In this document: one piece after another, positions 22,972 through 27,419 of the stretch
Layout of the letters: each line of letters begins with the position of its first letter
How positions within the stretch are numbered: position 1 is the first letter of the stretch
DNA from: Candidatus Krumholzibacteriia bacterium
GTDB taxonomy: Bacteria > Krumholzibacteriota > Krumholzibacteriia > Krumholzibacteriales > Krumholzibacteriaceae
Direction: 5' to 3'
DNA: 27,419 nucleotides
Assembly: GCA_026387805.1 (NCBI GenBank)
Contig: JAPLKY010000072.1
Location: 1 to 27,419, forward strand
Translations under genes and position numbers: made by a program
Notes under the pieces: generated by a model
The model's input: the letters and a program-made list of their open reading frames with translations, nothing else
Databases searched by the model: none
Told to the model about the DNA's origin: nothing

Positions 22972-24090
22972 ATGAGCAATCCGGGAGGGAAACTGAAGGG
23001 CCGCGGCCGCATGATTCTCTGGATTTCCGTCGGACTCGTCGTCGCGCTGTTCGCGTTCCGGATCTGGAGGGTGAGCTCGAAGGAAAGCTACGCGAGCATC
23101 AGCTCGATCCAGCAGACAGAGGGAAAGCCGGTGGAGGTCACGAAGGTCTCGCGGGGGAACCTCGAAACGTGGATGAGCCTCTCGGGCACGGTCGAGGGAT
23201 CGTTCCAGTACCCGGTGATATCGACGAACTCGATCGCGGTCACGGGCGTCGCGAAAAAGGAGGGGGACCGGGTGAAGGCCGGAGACGTCCTCATCCGCCT
23301 CGAGAAGGGCGCCCCGAATCCGATGCTTCTGTCGTATAACCGCTCCCTCGCGCTCTACGAGGACGCGCGGGCCGACGCCGAGCGGATGCGCGCTCTTTAT
23401 AAGGAAGGGGCCGTTTCGAAGCAGGCTCTCGACAAGGCGGAGCTCGCGCTCGCGGTCGCGAAGGGGGACCTCGCAAACGCGCGCGAGGGCACGAACCTCG
23501 TCGCGACTCATGCCGGAGTCGTCACGAGCGTGCTCGTCAAGGAAGGCGAGATGGCGAACGCCTACGCTCCCCTCATGTGGATTGCCCGCACCGACTCGGT
23601 CAAGGTGAGCTTCGAAGCGGGGAGCGGTCAGGCGGTCGACCTGAAGGCGGGGCAGAAGGCCCTCTGGAGCTCGGGAGCCGGCGGCGATTCGGGAACCGGC
23701 GCGCTGAGCAGGATCGATCTTTCGGCCGATCCGGAGAGCCACCTCGTGAAGGGGGAGGCGCTGTTTCCGAACAAGGCGGGAAGGCTCATCCCCGGCTCGG
23801 TCGTCTCGTTCAAGGTGCTGTCGGGCGAGCGGATGGGCGTCATCAGGGTTCCGGTCGAATGTCTCGTCGAACGGAGCGGCGCGACGATCATGTTCGCGGT
23901 CGAAGCGGCGAAAGGCGATACTCTCGTCGCGAGGCAGCGCGTCGTTACGATGGGTCTCAGGACCCCCGACGAGGTCGAGATCCTTTCCGGGCTCGCGGAG
24001 GGCGACCGCGTCGTGCGGTTCGGGCAGACGCTGCTCGAGGACGGCGACCGCGTGAAGATCGTCCGCGGGGGGGAGGCTCCGGCGCGATGA
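22972..24090 (+). CDS. RND efflux periplasmic adaptor (membrane fusion protein)
   Basis: Adaptor of 372 aa linking the inner-membrane RND pump to the TolC-type channel. One N-terminal membrane anchor (MILWISVGLVVALFAF) precedes a split lipoyl/barrel-sandwich domain (SGTVEGSFQYPVIS...GDRVKAGDVLIRLE and THAGVVTSVLVKEGEMANAYAPL). A short alpha-helical hairpin (~120-165) lies between the halves. A beta-barrel domain and a membrane-proximal domain follow (VEILSGLAEGDRVVRFGQTLLEDGDRVKIV). The hairpin is short compared with AcrA. The start has AAGAAGGAG at good spacing. The stop overlaps the RND gene start as ATGA, so the two are translationally coupled. Confidence 0.93.
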   Translation: MSNPGGKLKGRGRMILWISVGLVVALFAFRIWRVSSKESYASISSIQQTEGKPVEVTKVSRGNLETWMSLSGTVEGSFQYPVISTNSIAVTGVAKKEGDRVKAGDVLIRLEKGAPNPMLLSYNRSLALYEDARADAERMRALYKEGAVSKQALDKAELALAVAKGDLANAREGTNLVATHAGVVTSVLVKEGEMANAYAPLMWIARTDSVKVSFEAGSGQAVDLKAGQKALWSSGAGGDSGTGALSRIDLSADPESHLVKGEALFPNKAGRLIPGSVVSFKVLSGERMGVIRVPVECLVERSGATIMFAVEAAKGDTLVARQRVVTMGLRTPDEVEILSGLAEGDRVVRFGQTLLEDGDRVKIVRGGEAPAR

Positions 24091-27000
24091 ACATCATCCG
24101 GATATTCGTCAAGCGTCCCGTTCTCACGACGATGATCGTCGTCGCCTTTGTGGTGCTCGGCCTCTATTCCTACGGGCGGATGGTCATCGAGCTCATGCCC
24201 AACGTGGAGTTCCCGTTCGTCATCGTAACGACCGTGTATCCCGGCGCGTCGCCGGGCGAAGTGGAGAGCCAGATCACGAAGAAGGTCGAGGACGCCGTCT
24301 CGACGATCGCCAACGTGAAGAACCTCACGTCGTACTCCCAGGAGAACGTCTCGCAGGTATTCATCGAGTTCCAACTCGAAACCGACGTCGATCTCGACGC
24401 GATCGACGTGAAGGACAAGGTCGACGCGATCCAGTCGAACCTCCCCGAGAACGCCGAGAAGTCGGTCATCAGCAAGTTCGACTTCACCGCGTTCCCGGTG
24501 ATGGAGCTCGCCATTGCGGCGCCCCGGCCCCTCGAGGAGATCTACGGCGTCGCGGACAAGGTCGTCAAGGACCGCCTGAGCCGCATCAGCGGCGTCGCCT
24601 CCGTCGACATCACGGGGAAGCGCCAGCGCGAGATCCGCGTCGAGATATTCCCGCAGAAGCTCCGCGCGTACGGCCTGAGTCTCACGGAGGTGATGGGGGT
24701 CATCGCGGCGAATAACCTGAACGTTCCCGCCGGCCACATCACCCGGGGGACGAAGGAGATCACGCTCCGTATGACGGGGGAGATCGCCGAGCCGCGGGAG
24801 CTCGGCGACCTCCGCCTGCCGCTGCGCAAGGGAGGCACGATCCCCCTCTCGGAAGTGGCGAGAATCGTCGACGGCACCGAGGAGCTCAGGGAAGCCTCGA
24901 CGTACAACGGGGAGCCGGTCATCGGGCTCTCCGTCAACAAGCGCTCCGACGGCAATACGGTCCTCGTCGCCGCCGGCGTCTACAAGGCGCTCGACGAGCT
25001 CAAGAGGACGCTCGACAAGGACATCACGATCACGATCACGAACGATACGGCGCCTTTCGTGCGGGCCGCGGTGACCGACGTGCTCTCGAACGTCATGATC
25101 GGTATCCTGCTCACGGCGCTGCTCCTCCTCCTCTTCCTCCATAACTGGCAGCAGACGGTCGTCGCCGCCCTCTCGATGCCCATATCGGTCATCGCGACCT
25201 TTCTCCTCATGGAGCAGTCGCACTTCACGCTCAACGTGATGTCGCTGCTCGCGCTCGGCATCTCGATTGGAACGCTCGTCACGAACTCGATCGTCATCAT
25301 CGAGAACATCAGCCGGCTCGTGCATCTCGGGATGGATCCCGAGGAGGCGGCCGTCAAGGGAACGGCCGAGGTCGCCGTGGCCGTCGCCGCCTCCACGCTC
25401 ACGAACATCGTCGTCTTCACCCCGATCGCGTTCATGAGCGGCATCATCGGACGCTTCTTCCTCCAGTTCGGCCTCACCGTCGTGTTCGCGACGATCTTCT
25501 CGATCGTCGTGAGCTACACGATCGTGCCGATGCTCGCGGCCCGGTTCATCAAGCCGCAGGCGGCCGACCGCGACGCGCGCGCGACGGGGTGGGGGGTCTG
25601 GATCGAAAAGAAATGGGACAAGTTCTACGATGATCTCTCCGGCGCCTATCGCAACGTTCTCGCTCGAATGCTCGAGCGCCGCAAACGCTGGATTCTGATG
25701 ACGCTCGCGATATTCCTCGGCTCGCTCTTCTTGTTCCGCTTCGTCGGCGGCGAGTTCATACCTCGCGTCGATCAGGGCGTCGTGATCGTGACGATGAACC
25801 TTCCTCCGGGAACCAGCCTCGGACGCGCGCAGGAGGTCTCCGCCCGCGTCGCCGATATCCTCCGGATGCACCCCGAGGTGGAAGGGGTCCTCGTCAAGGT
25901 CGGGGGCTCGCAGCGCAGCGTCGAGGACGCCGAAATCGTGGCGAAGCTCGTCGACCGGTCGAAGCGGAAGCTCGGCGTGACCCAATTCATCAACGTGCTC
26001 CGGCCCGAGCTCGCCGGCATTCCGGACGCGGAGATCATGCTCTCCTCCGAGGGGGGCGCCACGGGCGGGGCGGAGGCCGATCTCATCGTCGACGTGCTCT
26101 CGTCGAACCAGGGGGCGCTCGAGACGGTGGCCGATTCGGTCCATCAGATATTCCGTCGGGTCCCGGGTCTCGTCGAGATCCAGACGAGCCAGAAAGCCGG
26201 CAAACCGGAAATCGCGGTCATGCCGAGGCGGCATCAGGCCGCCGACCAGGGGTTGGACGCGGCCGCGATCGGGAGCCTCATGCGGGCGGCATACGAGGGG
26301 GTCAAGGCGGGCGTCTACCGGGAGAAGGGAGAGGAATACGACGTCAAGGTGAAATACGCCGAGGCCGACCGCAGGGATCCGTCCTTCATTAAAGATATGC
26401 CGCTTCGGTCCGGCACGGGATCGGCCGTGCCTCTCTCCGACGTCGGCGAGGTGACCACGCGTTTCGGCGAATCGCGGATCATGCGGAAGGACAAGCAGCG
26501 CATGATCGAGGTAACGGCGAACATCGCGACCGGCTCGCTGAGCGAGGCCCGCAAGGAGTTCGATCGGGAGCTCGCGAAGATGGATCTGCCGCAGGGCGTC
26601 AGGGTCAAGTACAGCGGTTCGGCCGAGATGCAGGACGAATCGTTCGCTTCGATGTTCACGGCGCTCATTCTCGCGATCGTGCTTCTGTACGTCGTGATGG
26701 CGGCGATGATGGAGAGCTTCGTGCATCCGATAACGATCATGCTCACCCTTCCCCTCGCGCTCATCGGCGTCGCCATGGCGCTGTTCCTCTCTGGCACGAC
26801 GTTGAGCATCTTCTCGCTCATGTCGGTAGTCATGCTCACGGGCATCGTCGTGAACAACGCCATTCTCATGCTCGACTACACGTCGCAGCTGCGGAATCAG
26901 GGAATGAAGATCAGGGAAGCGCTCCTCGAGGCGTGCTCGACGCGCCTTCGCCCGATCGTCATGGCGAATCTCGCGATCGTCGTGGGAATGATTCCCCAGA

Positions 27001-27167
27001 TATTCGGGGGTTCGGAAGGCTCCGAGCTCCGCACGCCCATGGCAGTTGTCCAGATCGGGGGGGTCCTCGTTTCGGCGGTGCTGACGCTGTTCATAATTCC
27101 GATCGCTTATACGTATCTCGACAGGCTGACCGTACGCGGCCGGAAGGAGCGCCGGGAGGCCCGTTGA
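24087..27167 (+). CDS. RND-superfamily efflux pump (AcrB/HAE1-like) lacking canonical proton-relay residues
   Basis: Inner-membrane exporter of 1026 aa, near AcrB's length. TM1 (IFVKRPVLTTMIVVAFVVLG) is standard, and two large periplasmic regions and 12 helices are arranged in two homologous halves. ATG 24087 overlaps the adaptor stop; a longer upstream frame is antisense-like noise. By eye alignment, TM4 reads GISIGTLVTNSIVIIEN where AcrB has the D407-D408 pair, giving T399-N400. TM10 reads GIVVNNAIL with N923 in place of K940. In TM11 the Arg of LRPI is kept but the T978 position is Ala. The normal proton pathway is thus largely absent, so coupling may differ (another ion, or a non-classical role). 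Confidence 0.93.
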   Translation: MNIIRIFVKRPVLTTMIVVAFVVLGLYSYGRMVIELMPNVEFPFVIVTTVYPGASPGEVESQITKKVEDAVSTIANVKNLTSYSQENVSQVFIEFQLETDVDLDAIDVKDKVDAIQSNLPENAEKSVISKFDFTAFPVMELAIAAPRPLEEIYGVADKVVKDRLSRISGVASVDITGKRQREIRVEIFPQKLRAYGLSLTEVMGVIAANNLNVPAGHITRGTKEITLRMTGEIAEPRELGDLRLPLRKGGTIPLSEVARIVDGTEELREASTYNGEPVIGLSVNKRSDGNTVLVAAGVYKALDELKRTLDKDITITITNDTAPFVRAAVTDVLSNVMIGILLTALLLLLFLHNWQQTVVAALSMPISVIATFLLMEQSHFTLNVMSLLALGISIGTLVTNSIVIIENISRLVHLGMDPEEAAVKGTAEVAVAVAASTLTNIVVFTPIAFMSGIIGRFFLQFGLTVVFATIFSIVVSYTIVPMLAARFIKPQAADRDARATGWGVWIEKKWDKFYDDLSGAYRNVLARMLERRKRWILMTLAIFLGSLFLFRFVGGEFIPRVDQGVVIVTMNLPPGTSLGRAQEVSARVADILRMHPEVEGVLVKVGGSQRSVEDAEIVAKLVDRSKRKLGVTQFINVLRPELAGIPDAEIMLSSEGGATGGAEADLIVDVLSSNQGALETVADSVHQIFRRVPGLVEIQTSQKAGKPEIAVMPRRHQAADQGLDAAAIGSLMRAAYEGVKAGVYREKGEEYDVKVKYAEADRRDPSFIKDMPLRSGTGSAVPLSDVGEVTTRFGESRIMRKDKQRMIEVTANIATGSLSEARKEFDRELAKMDLPQGVRVKYSGSAEMQDESFASMFTALILAIVLLYVVMAAMMESFVHPITIMLTLPLALIGVAMALFLSGTTLSIFSLMSVVMLTGIVVNNAILMLDYTSQLRNQGMKIREALLEACSTRLRPIVMANLAIVVGMIPQIFGGSEGSELRTPMAVVQIGGVLVSAVLTLFIIPIAYTYLDRLTVRGRKERREAR

Positions 27168-27186
27168 CGATCGGTGCGCCCGATCG
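27168..27186 (+). terminator. Possible hairpin after the RND gene
   Basis: CGATCGG-TGCGC-CCGATCG forms a 7-bp stem directly after the stop codon. The tail is AT-rich but lacks a T-run, so termination would be weak or factor-dependent. Confidence 0.35.
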
Positions 27187-27287
27187 GTCTATTGTATGTA
27201 TTTATAATAGGATACGACGTTTTTCTGGTCATTCGCCCGCCTCGGCCGTTTGCCACGGCTCAGGCCCCGTAATCTCCGCATTTATAG

Positions 27288-27317
27288 TTGACATAGCCCG
27301 CCGGAGTATGATAGAAT
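27288..27317 (+). promoter_or_regulatory. Strong sigma70-type promoter at the right edge
   Basis: Consensus -35 TTGACA (27288-27293), an 18-base spacer and -10 TAGAAT (27312-27317). The start is predicted near 27324. It directs transcription out of the window. Confidence 0.65.
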
Positions 27318-27323
27318 AATGCT

Positions 27324-27419
27324 TGTCGAGTAAGTGATGGTATCTCCAACACTCAACAGTGCGGAAGGAGGTTGAGGTTACCCCCGTACTATTTTTCTCA
27401 CTTCCAGTCCCCGAACCTT
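27324..27419 (+). other. Start of an unknown transcript (leader)
   Basis: Downstream of the promoter there is a GGAAGGAGG site (27363-27371). An inverted repeat, CTCAAC with GTTGAG, brackets this site and could hide it. A 12-codon ORF (MVSPTLNSAEGG) begins at 27337. Whether this is a structured leader, a small RNA or a gene start cannot be told before the window ends. Confidence 0.3.

Noticed and set aside
23628..26726. 1032-codon minus-strand open frame
   Set aside because: Antisense to the RND pump and adaptor; composition dominated by Asp, Glu, Arg and His, a shadow of codon bias.
27340..27380. SRP (4.5S) RNA because of a GCGGAAGGAGG stretch
   Set aside because: The surrounding bases do not form the conserved domain IV; a Shine-Dalgarno site explains the purines.

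Overview
The window is GC-rich, densely coded bacterial DNA from an organism with an outer membrane. It encodes a tripartite RND efflux pump with a TolC-type channel and an operon whose parts look like pilin subunits, a periplasmic chaperone and an outer-membrane usher. Signal peptides, purine-rich Shine-Dalgarno (SD) sites, sigma70-like promoters with TACGCT/TACACT-type -10 boxes and two good sigma54-type -24/-12 elements fit a Gram-negative, possibly an FCB-group or deltaproteobacterium-like candidate lineage. Nothing seen fixes the phylum; no rRNA, tRNA or CRISPR array was found.

Left arm (1-8297, minus strand): one apparent operon reading right to left. It runs pilin-like subunit A, stem-loop, pilin-like subunit B, PapD-like chaperone, a 953-residue usher-like outer-membrane protein, a 72-residue unknown protein, a membrane GAF sensor, a LuxR-type HTH protein, and then a PAS/GAF histidine kinase cut by the window edge. 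Several junctions are ATGA overlaps. A sigma54-type promoter lies upstream of the first pilin. This non-canonical chaperone-usher-like surface-fibre locus with its own sensor/regulator pair is the best candidate for an undescribed system.

Middle (9090-12492, minus strand): two proteins derived from an IS1595-type transposase but lacking a recognisable DDE core. The left copy is frameshifted and has lost its zinc ribbon; the right copy is intact. Both are preceded by the same 16-bp box overlapping the -35 element. A DUF1614 membrane protein sits between them, and an orphan FixJ-type response regulator follows.

Right-middle (12697-18598): an M3 oligopeptidase, a diacylglycerol-kinase-type lipid kinase, a HAAS/sensor-domain membrane protein and a PadR regulator (all minus). 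A perfect 16-bp palindrome overlaps the PadR promoter. Divergent from these is a frameshifted ankyrin-metallo-beta-lactamase gene ending in a textbook terminator.

Right arm (18691-27419): a second copy of the GAF-sensor/LuxR pair (minus), again with a sigma54-type promoter. Divergent from it is a TetR-TolC-adaptor-RND efflux operon (plus) with a TetR-type dyad over the start codon. The RND pump lacks the canonical proton-relay residues. A strong promoter at the right edge starts a further transcript that leaves the window.
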